A DNA stretch of 11,379 bases, taken from NCBI GenBank assembly GCA_038065635.1, contig JBBTQP010000022.1, positions 1 to 11,379 on the forward strand, given 5' to 3'. The stretch is from JAHJFW01 sp038065635. GTDB lineage: Bacteria; Patescibacteriota; Patescibacteriia; 2-12-FULL-60-25. Made by a program: the position numbers and the translations under genes. Below are positions 1-7,600 of this stretch, piece by piece. The notes beneath the pieces were generated by a model. It ran no database searches, was not told the DNA's origin, and saw nothing but the letters and a program-made list of their open reading frames with translations. Each line of letters starts with the position of its first letter. Position 1 is the stretch's first letter.

Positions 1-3000
1 GGGGTTATTACCCGAATTTGTATCTCCTACTCTTACAGTGCCGCGTCCCAAAATCGCCTCCAGCTCTCGCACGAGATTCGAATCGAATCTTACGCGGGAT
101 GAGGATTTTATGATACGCGGGCCGTTTACATCGTCTATGGAAAAATACACGGGGACGTCGCCGGAGTGCGCATCAAGAATTTTACGAAGATGGATGAGAA
201 CCGTATCCGGCAATTTCGCCTTAACACGAAGCGTCACCGCACCGGTCAGATTTCCGACGTTGGACGTCGGAGGTTGGACGTCGGAGGTTTCGGGCGGTTG
301 GGCGCCGTCGGCGCGGACGGATTCTAGGTTGTCCGGAGTCAACTCGAACGCGTTCTCGACAAGCATGTGCAACGTATCGTCTTTTTTGGATAGGCGGCCA
401 CTCACTTGCAGAATTTTATCCTCTTCCCACAATTCCGGTCGCTCTTGATACACGCGTGGAAAAACTACTGCCTCGATATCACCGCTGCCGTCTTCCAGCT
501 TCGCGAAAACCATTGGCTCGCTGTTTTTGGTAAGGATTTTTTTCGCAACAGTAACGATCCCGCCGATTCGCAAATTCTTTTTCTGCGTCTGTGCAGGCAA
601 ATCGGAAATTTTTATCAAATGACCGGCGAGACGTTCCGCGTATTCTTGAAACGGATGCGCTGTGACGTACAGTCCTAATAATTCTTTTTCCCACGAAAGA
701 ATTTCGCGCATCGTGGCTTGAGGCGCCGACTTGAGTTGGATTCCCACGGATACTGACTCCGGAGCTGCGCCGAAAAGATTCGACTGTCCGGACGAAAGCT
801 CGTGCGCGATCCGCTTGTGATAATCGATAAGTCCGTCAATGTTGAAATATAGCGAGTTCCTGTCTCCAAAACGATCGAGTGCGCCTGATCTGATTAGGCA
901 TTCCAGCGACTTTCGATTGACGGCTTTCGGTGGGACTCGCGTGATAAAATCACGCAAATCCTTATACTGCCCGGACGTCTTACGTTCCGCCACCATCAAC
1001 TCAACGATATCCTCTCCCAATCCTTTGATGGCACGAAGGCCGAACCGAAGTTTATTCGTCCCTTTAACCACGGAAAATCCCGCGAAAGATTCGTTTATAT
1101 CCGGAGACAACACCTCTAAGCCCATTCGTCGACACTCTTCTACTTCGATCGTGATGCGATCGAGATTTTGCGAGTCGGAGTTTAACAGCGCTGCCATGAA
1201 ACATTCAGGCCAGTGCGCTTTGAGATACGCGGTTTGATAAGCAATCAGCGCGTAGCAGGCGGCGTGCGATTTATTGAATCCGTATGCAGCGAATTCCTCG
1301 AACTGCGTAAAAATGCCCTCGGCGGTTTTTCTTTCAACATCGTTTTTCACGGCACCGTCGATAAACTTCTGGCGCATCTCGGCCATGAGCTTCGCGATTT
1401 TCTTTCCCATGGCTTTGCGGAGAGTATCCGCCTCGCCGCCGGTAAATCCGCTCAAGTCTTTTGACACTTGCATGACTTGTTCCTGATACACCGGAATTCC
1501 GTAAGTATTTTTCAGCGCATTCTCCAAAAGCGGATGCGCGTAAGAAATCTTTTCCTTGCCGTGTTTACGCGCGATGAAAGACTCTATAAATTGCATCGGG
1601 CCTGGGCGATACAACGCGACCATGGCTATGATGTCTTCTATTGCCGACGGTTTCAATTCGCGGATGTACTTTTTCATTCCCTCGGATTCGAGTTGGAAAA
1701 CTCCGGTCGTATCGCCACGGCCCAGAAGTTCAAAAGTTTCAGAATCACCTAACGGGATCTCGTCGATATCCACAATAGTGCCGTGAACGGCCTCGATGAT
1801 CTCGATTGCCTCGCGAATAATAGTAAGGTTGGATAGCCCGAGAAAATCCATTTTGAGCAAGCCGATGACTTCCGCCGAATGAAGCGAGTATTGAATAACC
1901 TGTTCAACGTCGCCTCCCTGCGCTTTTTGCAAAGGCGCAAATTCCACGAGTGGCCGTGGCGCGATAACGACACCGCACGCGTGCTGCGACGCGTGACGCG
2001 CCGTGCCTTCGAGTCTTATCGCGAGATCGATGAGCCGCTTAGACTTAGGGTCGCCTTCGTATATGGCTTTCAATTCCAAATTTTCTTTTATCGATGTCGC
2101 GAGAGGAATGTGTCTGCCTTGAACAGGGGGCGGTATTGCTTTGGCCACGCGATCAACTTCCTGAAACGTCCATCCGAGAACGCGGCCGACATCGCGAACC
2201 GCGGCGCGAGCGGCCATGGTTCCGAATGTAATGATTCCTGCAACTCGATCACGGCCGTATTTTTCCGAAACATATTCGATGACGTCCTTGCGCTTAACAT
2301 CGTCGAAATCCATATCGATATCAGGCAAGGAAATACGGTCGGGATTCAAGAACCGCTCAAAAAGCAAACCGTAACTTAGCGGATCAAGGTTGGTGATGAA
2401 AAGAGAATACGCGACAATTGAACCTGCCGCGGATCCGCGTCCGGGACCCACTATGACTCCGCGCTCTTTCGCGAAATTCACGTAATCCTGAACGATTAAA
2501 AAGTACGAAGCAAAACCCATCCGCTCAATGGTTTGAAGTTCGAACGCGAGACGTTCGGCGGCTTCGCTCGGCACGCCGTTCGGATAACGCTTTTTTATTC
2601 CTATTTCGCAAAGTTCGCGAAGATAAGAATCCACGGTTTTTCCTTCAGGAACTTCGAAAGTCGGGAGATAATTGTTTCCAAGCTCCAATTTAACATTGCA
2701 CCGATCGGCGATTACGCGCGTATTCGCGACGGCTTCCGGAATGTCTGCGAAAGCAGCGACCATTGTATCCGGCGACGCGAGCGAGTGATCCGTTCCGGAA
2801 ATGGAATAGCGGTTGTTGTCCGATAAAAGTTTCCCGTCGTGAATGCACTGAAGGACGTCCTGTGCCTCGGTATCGTCTTGCTGAAGATAGTGAACGTCTT
2901 TCGTGCCTACGAGTGGCGCGCCGGTTTTTTTAGAAAGTGCGATGAGACCTTCATTCACTTCGTTTTGCGTGGGGGCTTCCGGATGATGGACAAGTTCGAG

Positions 3001-3528
3001 AAAAAAATTCTCCTTTCCGAAAATTTCCTGATACTCGGCAACCAGCGCAACTGCTTTTTCTTCGTCGTGCATCTGAAGCGCTTTGGGGATTTCACCGCGA
3101 AGACAGCCGGACAACGCGATCAATCCTTTTCCAAACTCACGGAGCGACGCTTTGTCCATGCGCGGCTTGTAGTAAAAGCCTTCGAGATACGAAAGTGATA
3201 CTAGACGCAAAAGGTTTTGATAACCGTCGTGAGTTTCAGCTAGCAAAGTCAAATGGGATATTTGGTCGTCTATACGCGGCCGCTTATCCGCCCTTCCGTT
3301 CGGCGCTATGTACGCCTCAACTCCAAAAATCGGCTTTATCCCCTTCTTCACGCAGGCCTCCGCAAACTCGACAGCACCGTAAAGCGCGGCGTGATCGGTC
3401 AATGCTATTGCGTCATAACCAAGCTCTTTTGCCCGTTCAACGACATCCGAAACATCTCCCATTGCATCAAGAAGGGAGTACATCGAGTGTACGTGGAGGT
3501 GGACGAATGCGGACGGCTGATTAGACAC
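1..3528 (-). CDS. dnaE: DNA polymerase III subunit alpha, C-terminus cut by the window edge
   Basis: This is the replicative polymerase that extends DNA at the fork. I translated most of the frame from 3528 to 1 and found no internal stop: 1176 codons, missing only the extreme C-terminus. The start is GTG at 3528; an in-frame TAA lies four codons upstream and no other start codon precedes the conserved FVHLHVHS. The PHP domain keeps H12 and H14, TDH, GVEAY, ETHDGY, SGCLRGE and TKDVHY, the metal ligands expected of a working PHP 3'-5' exonuclease. The palm carries PDIDMDF (D403, D405) and KMDFLGL (D561), the catalytic aspartates. A helix-hairpin-helix region lies near 817-880, a beta-clamp motif QSNLF at 915-919, an OB fold near 985-1065, then a C-terminal domain. 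Residues 1077-1096 form a linker made partly of a 7-bp repeat. Identity is certain. Confidence 0.97.
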   Translation of the reverse strand, partial: MSNQPSAFVHLHVHSMYSLLDAMGDVSDVVERAKELGYDAIALTDHAALYGAVEFAEACVKKGIKPIFGVEAYIAPNGRADKRPRIDDQISHLTLLAETHDGYQNLLRLVSLSYLEGFYYKPRMDKASLREFGKGLIALSGCLRGEIPKALQMHDEEKAVALVAEYQEIFGKENFFLELVHHPEAPTQNEVNEGLIALSKKTGAPLVGTKDVHYLQQDDTEAQDVLQCIHDGKLLSDNNRYSISGTDHSLASPDTMVAAFADIPEAVANTRVIADRCNVKLELGNNYLPTFEVPEGKTVDSYLRELCEIGIKKRYPNGVPSEAAERLAFELQTIERMGFASYFLIVQDYVNFAKERGVIVGPGRGSAAGSIVAYSLFITNLDPLSYGLLFERFLNPDRISLPDIDMDFDDVKRKDVIEYVSEKYGRDRVAGIITFGTMAARAAVRDVGRVLGWTFQEVDRVAKAIPPPVQGRHIPLATSIKENLELKAIYEGDPKSKRLIDLAIRLEGTARHASQHACGVVIAPRPLVEFAPLQKAQGGDVEQVIQYSLHSAEVIGLLKMDFLGLSNLTIIREAIEIIEAVHGTIVDIDEIPLGDSETFELLGRGDTTGVFQLESEGMKKYIRELKPSAIEDIIAMVALYRPGPMQFIESFIARKHGKEKISYAHPLLENALKNTYGIPVYQEQVMQVSKDLSGFTGGEADTLRKAMGKKIAKLMAEMRQKFIDGAVKNDVERKTAEGIFTQFEEFAAYGFNKSHAACYALIAYQTAYLKAHWPECFMAALLNSDSQNLDRITIEVEECRRMGLEVLSPDINESFAGFSVVKGTNKLRFGLRAIKGLGEDIVELMVAERKTSGQYKDLRDFITRVPPKAVNRKSLECLIRSGALDRFGDRNSLYFNIDGLIDYHKRIAHELSSGQSNLFGAAPESVSVGIQLKSAPQATMREILSWEKELLGLYVTAHPFQEYAERLAGHLIKISDLPAQTQKKNLRIGGIVTVAKKILTKNSEPMVFAKLEDGSGDIEAVVFPRVYQERPELWEEDKILQVSGRLSKKDDTLHMLVENAFELTPDNLESVRADGAQPPETSDVQPPTSNVGNLTGAVTLRVKAKLPDTVLIHLRKILDAHSGDVPVYFSIDDVNGPRIIKSSSRVRFDSNLVRELEAILGRGTVRVGDTNSGNNP
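259..286. repeat. Four 7-bp units inside dnaE
   Basis: The plus strand reads GTTGGAC, GTCGGAG, GTTGGAC, GTCGGAG: a perfect 14-bp tandem duplication built from related heptamers. The preceding TCCGACGT pairs with ACGTCGGA three bases later to form a hairpin. In dnaE it encodes the Pro/Thr/Ser-rich stretch TSDVQPPTSNV between the OB fold and the C-terminal domain, a place where a flexible linker is tolerated. The array is 28 bp, so loss or gain of one unit would shift the dnaE frame. Confidence 0.85.
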
Positions 3529-3534
3529 GCCCTC

Positions 3535-3563
3535 ATCTTAACGGGCGGATCAAAAAAAGCCAA
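3535..3563 (-). promoter_or_regulatory. Candidate dnaE promoter, leaderless spacing
   Basis: On the minus strand TTGGCT (3558-3563) is followed after 17 bp by TAAGAT (3535-3540), and 6 nt later comes the dnaE GTG. Each hexamer matches the sigma-70 consensus at 4 of 6 positions. Initiation 6-7 nt after the -10 would start the mRNA at the GTG. A GAGGG also precedes the GTG, but only 1-2 nt away, too close for a normal ribosome binding site. The call rests on spacing and is only moderately supported. Confidence 0.4.
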
Positions 3564-3571
3564 AACCCCAA

Positions 3572-3871
3572 CTATTCCTCTTCCTGATTTTTCCGACGCT
3601 TTTTTGATTCTTTACGATTTTGAAACATGGACAAAAGAGATCGCCCGCCTTCTGCGAGAATACCAAGATAGTTCACGGAATGTTCGAGTTTCTCTTTAAT
3701 TGCGATAGCCACGCGCTCCACACGAGAAATTTTTTCGCGCGCATCTGTGAGCACGTCGTTCGCCTGATGAAGCAAGCGCGCCAACTCGACCAACGTCCAA
3801 CATAGAAATATCGCCACGGCGATCACCGCAATGGCAAGTACGAGCGTTAAAAGATCGTTGGTTGATATCAT
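3572..3871 (-). CDS. Small membrane-anchored coiled-coil protein, function unknown
   Basis: This is a 99-residue protein with no enzyme motif. Residues 6-34 are strongly hydrophobic and should form one N-terminal membrane anchor. Residues 35-68 are charged with regular hydrophobic spacing (LLHQANDVLTDAREKISRVE), fitting an amphipathic or coiled-coil helix. The tail from about 85 is highly charged, lysine and arginine then a run of glutamates. The layout resembles DUF948-like short proteins, and similar small proteins occur in Patescibacteria, but this is resemblance, not a search result. It sits 43 bp upstream of dnaE and 135 bp downstream of pheT. A near-perfect extended -10 lies exactly 6 nt before its ATG and no Shine-Dalgarno sequence is present. 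The composition and the promoter make it a real gene. A scaffold or envelope role is possible but unproven. Confidence 0.8.
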   Translation of the reverse strand: MISTNDLLTLVLAIAVIAVAIFLCWTLVELARLLHQANDVLTDAREKISRVERVAIAIKEKLEHSVNYLGILAEGGRSLLSMFQNRKESKKRRKNQEEE

Positions 3872-3877
3872 GAAGAT

Positions 3878-3886
3878 ATTATATCA
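3878..3886 (-). promoter_or_regulatory. Extended -10 promoter of the small membrane protein (leaderless)
   Basis: The minus strand reads TGATATAAT, a perfect TATAAT preceded by the TGn of an extended -10 element, then six bases, then the ATG at 3871. Transcription would begin at or next to the A of the start codon. The -35 position (TAGAAT at 3901-3906, 17 bp away) is weak, as expected for an extended -10 promoter. No ribosome binding site fits in the gap. This is the strongest promoter in the window. Confidence 0.7.
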
Positions 3887-3917
3887 CATCCTAATTCAAC
3901 ATTCTATTAAAACCACT

Positions 3918-3999
3918 GTCATCCCCGACCCGATCGGGGATCCAGAATACTAAAATGATTTTTTCCTTTTATCTGGATTCCCGCCTCCGCGGGAATGAC
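3918..3999. repeat. Double-hairpin palindromic repeat, family A copy 1
   Basis: This 82-bp element begins GTCATCCCC and ends GGGAATGAC. Inside, GGGGATCCAGA is mirrored by TCTGGATTCCC. The whole element can therefore fold as one long stem, or each half as its own hairpin: CCCCGA/TCGGGG on the left and ATTCCCGC/GCGGGAAT on the right. It begins 7 bp past the pheT stop and ends about 45 bp before the next gene. The right arm has the ATTCCC-N8-GGGAAT form of neisserial dRS3-type repeats. Copy 2 is at 7633-7719. No T-run follows it on the transcribed side, so it is not a classic terminator, though it may stabilise 3' ends. Confidence 0.9.
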
Positions 4000-4006
4000 A
4001 CGAAAA

Positions 4007-6466
4007 TCATCCGCGGATAACTGCTTCAAATTTTTCTTTCAATTTCAGCGTAACGTTTCCCATCACGGCATCGACATCGTTGCGTTCAAGCGTGCGCTCT
4101 GGTGATGAAAAGACGAGGTGCATTGCCACGGATTTTTTTCCTTCAGGAAGTCCTTTGCCGGAGTACGTGTCAAACCACTCAACGCTTGTGATTAGCGGAT
4201 CAACTCGGCTTATTTCGCGCGCAATATCGTCATACTCCACACGAGCGTCGACGACGATCGCCAAATCCCGTTTCGCTTCCGGAAACTGGGAGATCGAGAC
4301 GTAGACTTTGGCTTCTGTCGCGAATTCGATTGATTCTTCCAGCGGCATATCCACCATAGCGACAGGCCCATCGAGCTTAAACGCCACCGCGATTTTTGGA
4401 GATATCTCCCCTATCGTCGCTACGAGCTTTTGTTTATGGAACGCTTGAACGGATCTGCCGGGATGCCAGAAGGAATCGTTCGCGAGTCTGCGCCATGATA
4501 CATCGGTTATACCCATATCGTTCAACGCGTGCTCAACATATCCTTTCGCGTGTCGCCACGGATCAGCCATGCCGAAAAACAACGCGCCAAGTTCAAGCTG
4601 TTCGTCCGGAAGATCGTTTTTGCGCGGATAATAAACCTTCGCAATTTCAAACAATCTTTGTTCGGACGTTCGTTCGCGATTTTCGGATGCGACCTGCAGA
4701 AGCGACGGCAAAAGCGTTGTTCGCATTATTTCAAAATCAGCGGACAAGGGATTTTGCACTTGTAGCATTTTCGTTGCGTCATACCCGGCTTTAGCCAAAA
4801 GTTCCTTTGAGACGAAAGAGTACGTGTAAACCTCCGAAAGACCTGCGCCACACGAGAGTTCTCGCAGACGCTTTTCCCAAATCAATTCCGGAACAGCGTG
4901 TTGAACCGAAAGACCTACGGGAACAATCGCAGGAATGTTTGCATATCCTTTGATTCTGGCGATTTCTTCGACCAAATCGCGACCATCCTCAATATCATGA
5001 TCGCGCCACCACGGAACTGTTGCGGTGATCTTTTTCCCACTTGTTCCAACGTGGAAACCGAGGCGGCGTAAAGTTTCAACCATCCCTTTTTGGGACTGCG
5101 ACACGCCGATCAAAGAGTTCGCCTCGTCGGTTGTAATTGAAAATCTCTTCGCGACATATTTCCCTTGAGCCGCGTCAGCGATTCCTCCTGATTGTTTTCC
5201 TCCCGCAAGTTCCAAAACCAACTCAACCGCACGCGCCATGGCAAACGGCAACGCTTCCGTGGACAAACCTTTCTCATATCTTTGTTGCGCGTCGGATTGG
5301 ATATTCAACTTACGCGCACCGCGGCGGATTGTAAGCGGATCGAAATTCGCGACTTCGATCACGATATCCGAAGTTTTTTCCGTCACACCGGTTTGCACTC
5401 CGCCCATTACGCCGGCGATCGCGATCGGCTTTTTTCCGTCTGCGATTACCAAAATGGAATCATCCAAATCATAATCGCGACCGTCGAGCGCTTTGATCTT
5501 TTCGTTCTTTCGCGCGAGACGCACGTCGATTCCGCCGTCAAGAGTCGCGGCGTCAAACATGTGAATTGGCTGTGCGAGTTCTAGCAAAACGTAATTTGAA
5601 ATATCCACGACGTTGTTGATTGGGCGAATTCCGGCCGAAATCAATCTGCGCTTCATCCACCACGGCGACCGTCCGACTGTAACGCCCTCGATTCGCGCGG
5701 CCATGTAACGAGGACAAAGCTTCTTTGCGGAAACCTTAATTGGAAATTGTAAATTGGAAATTGGATATTTTTTGATTTTTGCCGGTTTCCACAAAAATTT
5801 CTTGTTCAATATCGCCGACGCCTCTCTCGCCATCCCAACCATCCCCATGGAATCAACGCGATTAGATGTGACTTCGATATCCATTACCACGTCGTCAGAT
5901 AAACCGAGCAGATCGGCGAGTGGCATTCCATGCGTAGGGGCGGGGTTCTCCCGCCCTCCCCGGTTGTTTCCGCGCGCTGGGCGGGACAAGCCCGCCCCTA
6001 CATCGAATCCCAACTCCAAACCCAAATCCAAAATTTCCTTCTCCGCGTGCGGGAACGCATCCGCCAGACCGATCTCATTCGCGCCGCAGATCATTCCGTC
6101 GGATTTCACGCCACGAATTTCTGCCGGCTTCAGTTCCATAAGATCCCCCGCCCCATGCCAACGCACATGAGCGCCGACAAGCGCGACAGCGACCCATTGT
6201 CCTTTTTTGATATTCGATCCTCCACAAACGATCGTCACTTTCTTTTTTCCGATATCCGCAACAACGAGACGAAGCTTGTCCGCGTTCGGATGAGGATTAA
6301 TTTCGAGGATATGCCCGACAACCACATGAGCAAGATCTTTTCCTTGCGGAATTATCTTTTCCACGGCCGGACCGGAAAGCGAAACGCGTTTCGCAAATTC
6401 CTCTGGCGTGACCTTTTTCAAATCAACGTATTCGGAAAGCCAATTGTAGGAGACGAGGGAGTTCAT
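4007..6466 (-). CDS. pheT: Phenylalanine--tRNA ligase beta subunit
   Basis: This is the beta chain of the alpha2-beta2 enzyme that charges tRNA-Phe. It has 819 residues, in the usual range for the long bacterial form. Domains in order: N-terminal residues with NWLSEYVDL, an EMAP-like tRNA-binding domain (about 40-150, HPNADKLRL), the B3/B4 editing region (about 250-420, including RPINNVVDISNYVLLE), B5 (about 440-510, WWRDHDIEDGRDLVEEIARIKGY) and a C-terminal ferredoxin-like anticodon-binding domain (about 723-819). Two stretches are foreign to the family and repeat-encoded: residues 155-181, a palindromic element, and 234-244 (PISNLQFPIK), a heptamer array. Both fall in inter-domain linkers, so the enzyme is probably functional. 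The start ATG has no Shine-Dalgarno sequence; the 69-bp gap to pheS is filled by repeats. It is probably cotranscribed with pheS. The TGA stop lies 7 bp before repeat A copy 1. Confidence 0.97.
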   Translation of the reverse strand: MNSLVSYNWLSEYVDLKKVTPEEFAKRVSLSGPAVEKIIPQGKDLAHVVVGHILEINPHPNADKLRLVVADIGKKKVTIVCGGSNIKKGQWVAVALVGAHVRWHGAGDLMELKPAEIRGVKSDGMICGANEIGLADAFPHAEKEILDLGLELGFDVGAGLSRPARGNNRGGRENPAPTHGMPLADLLGLSDDVVMDIEVTSNRVDSMGMVGMAREASAILNKKFLWKPAKIKKYPISNLQFPIKVSAKKLCPRYMAARIEGVTVGRSPWWMKRRLISAGIRPINNVVDISNYVLLELAQPIHMFDAATLDGGIDVRLARKNEKIKALDGRDYDLDDSILVIADGKKPIAIAGVMGGVQTGVTEKTSDIVIEVANFDPLTIRRGARKLNIQSDAQQRYEKGLSTEALPFAMARAVELVLELAGGKQSGGIADAAQGKYVAKRFSITTDEANSLIGVSQSQKGMVETLRRLGFHVGTSGKKITATVPWWRDHDIEDGRDLVEEIARIKGYANIPAIVPVGLSVQHAVPELIWEKRLRELSCGAGLSEVYTYSFVSKELLAKAGYDATKMLQVQNPLSADFEIMRTTLLPSLLQVASENRERTSEQRLFEIAKVYYPRKNDLPDEQLELGALFFGMADPWRHAKGYVEHALNDMGITDVSWRRLANDSFWHPGRSVQAFHKQKLVATIGEISPKIAVAFKLDGPVAMVDMPLEESIEFATEAKVYVSISQFPEAKRDLAIVVDARVEYDDIAREISRVDPLITSVEWFDTYSGKGLPEGKKSVAMHLVFSSPERTLERNDVDAVMGNVTLKLKEKFEAVIRG
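5739..5766. repeat. Four 7-bp units inside pheT
   Basis: The plus strand reads ATTGGAA, ATTGTAA, ATTGGAA, ATTGGAT. In pheT this is translated as part of KYPISNLQFPIKV (residues about 233-245), between the DIEVTSNR-containing region and the B3/B4 region. The family has no conserved sequence there. It is AT-rich, unlike its GC-rich surroundings, which supports an insertion. ATTGGAA-type repeats translating to ISNFQFPI-like peptides are, from memory, common in Patescibacteria. Confidence 0.85.
5934..6001. repeat. Palindromic element translated in frame within pheT
   Basis: Two 23-bp arms (5934-5956 and 5979-6001) are inverted copies matching at 21 of 23 positions around a 22-bp spacer. Each arm holds its own GGGCGGG/CCCGCCC-type hairpin, so the element has the double-hairpin design of the intergenic repeats. 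pheT reads through it as residues about 155-181 (DVGAGLSRPARG and then GGRENPAPTHG), between the tRNA-binding domain and the conserved PLADLLGLSDD. The peptide is Gly, Arg and Pro rich and should be an exposed loop. In-frame palindromes of this kind are known as Rickettsia palindromic elements, although these sequences are unrelated. Confidence 0.92.
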
Positions 6467-6474
6467 ACTTTAGT

Positions 6475-6502
6475 GAGTAGCGAGTAGTTGGTAGTGAGTA
6501 GT
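6475..6502. repeat. Four 7-bp units in the pheS-pheT gap
   Basis: The plus strand reads GAGTAGC, GAGTAGT, TGGTAGT, GAGTAGT, starting 8 bp upstream of the pheT ATG. On the mRNA this forms a CUACUCAC-type leader with no ribosome binding site. It directly abuts the half-palindrome at 6504-6530, so the whole pheS-pheT spacer is repeat DNA. Confidence 0.82.
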
Positions 6503-6503
6503 C

Positions 6504-6530
6504 GTAGGGGCGAATCCTTGCGATCGCCCG
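6504..6530. repeat. Half palindromic repeat just past the pheS stop
   Basis: GTAGGGGCG followed by CGATCGCCC forms a hairpin with stem GGGCGA/TCGCCC (6508-6513 with 6524-6529) and a 10-nt loop. Its first nine bases equal the start of the palindrome inside pheT (5934), so it is probably one arm of a related element. It ends 5 bp before the pheS stop codon. On the mRNA it could form a hairpin between pheS and pheT. Confidence 0.65.
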
Positions 6531-6535
6531 CATTA

Positions 6536-7597
6536 CTAAAACTGTTTCAAAAATCTCGAGTCGTTTTGGTAAAGCGTTCGGATGTCGTCGAGTTTTAGGC
6601 CTTGTTTCATCATGTACGTTCGCTCGATGCCCCAGCCGAAGGCCAGGCCGGAATATTTTTTCGGATCAATTCCTGCGGCCTTGAGCACGTTCGGGTGAAG
6701 CATTCCAGCGCCGCCCAGCTCGAGCCAACCGCGCTTGCAAACTCGGCATTTTTGTTTCTCCGCATTTATTCCGGTTCCATCGCAAACTCCGCAAGACACG
6801 TCGATTTCAAACGACGGTTCGGTGAAACGGAAATGATGCGGGCGCAGACGCGTTTTGCGATTCGGACCAAAAAACTGACTCGCGAAATAATCCAATGCGC
6901 CGCGAAGATGCGTAATGGCAACGCCTTCGTCCACGTACACTACGTCGATCTGATGAAACATCGGCACGTGCGTCACGTCGTACTCTCTGCGATATGTTTT
7001 AATTATATTGAAAGCGCGAATCGGCGGTTTATTTTCCGCCAAACAACGCGCAGTGCCGCTCGTCGCCTGTGTAGAGAGCAGCATGCGTCCATATTTCTGA
7101 TGATCAGGAGCGTCAAGAAAAAACGTCTCCTGTGTGTCACGAGCCGGATGATCCTTCGGCATGTTTAGAGCCCCAAACGTGTACCAATCCCACTCGACTT
7201 CGCGATATCGCTTCCGAGTAAAACCAATCTTTTCAAAAATTGACGCGATCTCGTTGATCGCATGAGTCACGACGTGGAGATGTCCTTCCGGAGGACGAAT
7301 CCCCGGTTCTGTCACGTCCTCGCGCTCCGCATCGGCAATCGCGGAAAGGCCTTTTTCCTCCAATTCTTTTCGCTTAGACTCGATCTCCCCTTCGCTTTCG
7401 GATTTTATTCGATTTGCAAGAGCGCCGATTTTCGGCCGAGCCGTTTCATCAACTTCAGACAAACCTTTTAGGATATCTGTAAGCTGACCTTTGCGGCCCA
7501 AGTATTTAATCTGCGCGGTATCCAATTCCTGCAAACTCTTCGCCGCCCTCACGGCTTTCGTGATTTCCAGCTGCAATGCCTTCAATTGATCGAGCAT
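6536..7597 (-). CDS. pheS: Phenylalanine--tRNA ligase alpha subunit
   Basis: This is the catalytic chain of the enzyme that activates phenylalanine with ATP and transfers it to tRNA-Phe. It has 353 residues, normal for the family. Residues 1-90 form the N-terminal helical, coiled-coil tRNA-binding arm. The class II catalytic core follows: NMPKDHPARDTQETFF (145-160), motif 2 around YRREYDVTHVPMFHQID (202-218), FTEPSFEIDV (258-267) and motif 3 GLAFGWGIER (317-326), with the usual C-terminus NDSRFLKQF. Between FTEPS and the GAGMLHPNVL segment it carries C269-x2-C272 and C284-x2-C287, a zinc-knuckle variant seen in some bacterial PheS and absent from E. coli. It lies 69 bp upstream of its partner pheT. 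No Shine-Dalgarno sequence precedes the ATG; TATAGT ends 5 nt before it. Confidence 0.97.
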   Translation of the reverse strand: MLDQLKALQLEITKAVRAAKSLQELDTAQIKYLGRKGQLTDILKGLSEVDETARPKIGALANRIKSESEGEIESKRKELEEKGLSAIADAEREDVTEPGIRPPEGHLHVVTHAINEIASIFEKIGFTRKRYREVEWDWYTFGALNMPKDHPARDTQETFFLDAPDHQKYGRMLLSTQATSGTARCLAENKPPIRAFNIIKTYRREYDVTHVPMFHQIDVVYVDEGVAITHLRGALDYFASQFFGPNRKTRLRPHHFRFTEPSFEIDVSCGVCDGTGINAEKQKCRVCKRGWLELGGAGMLHPNVLKAAGIDPKKYSGLAFGWGIERTYMMKQGLKLDDIRTLYQNDSRFLKQF

Positions 7598-7600
7598 ATT

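Noticed and set aside
259..286. CRISPR array or spacer-like repeat
   Set aside because: Units are 7-14 bp in direct tandem with no spacers, and no cas gene is present.
1879..2379. A 166-codon plus-strand open frame
   Set aside because: It is antisense to the DnaE palm domain, including the catalytic aspartates; no independent evidence.
3541..3571. Terminator in the T-rich stretch between the small protein and dnaE
   Set aside because: There is a run of seven Ts on the minus strand but no stem of useful length before it; it fits better as promoter sequence of dnaE.
3918..3999. Rho-independent terminator after pheT
   Set aside because: The hairpins are strong but no U-run directly follows either stem on the pheT transcript, and the same element occurs in other contexts. 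A termination effect is possible but not shown.
5930..6487. A 185-codon plus-strand open frame opposite pheT
   Set aside because: It runs antisense to the well-conserved N-terminal domains of PheT, has no recognisable domain and crosses the repeats; it is a shadow.
7020..7080. Possible frameshift pair in pheS at LLSTQATSGTAR
   Set aside because: The stretch differs by about one residue from the usual LLRTQTS pattern, but the frame before and after is the same and the rest fits, so it is natural variation.
6602..7168. A 188-codon plus-strand open frame opposite pheS
   Set aside because: It lies wholly antisense to the PheS catalytic core and its composition (Arg, His, Phe rich) is typical of a reversed coding strand.
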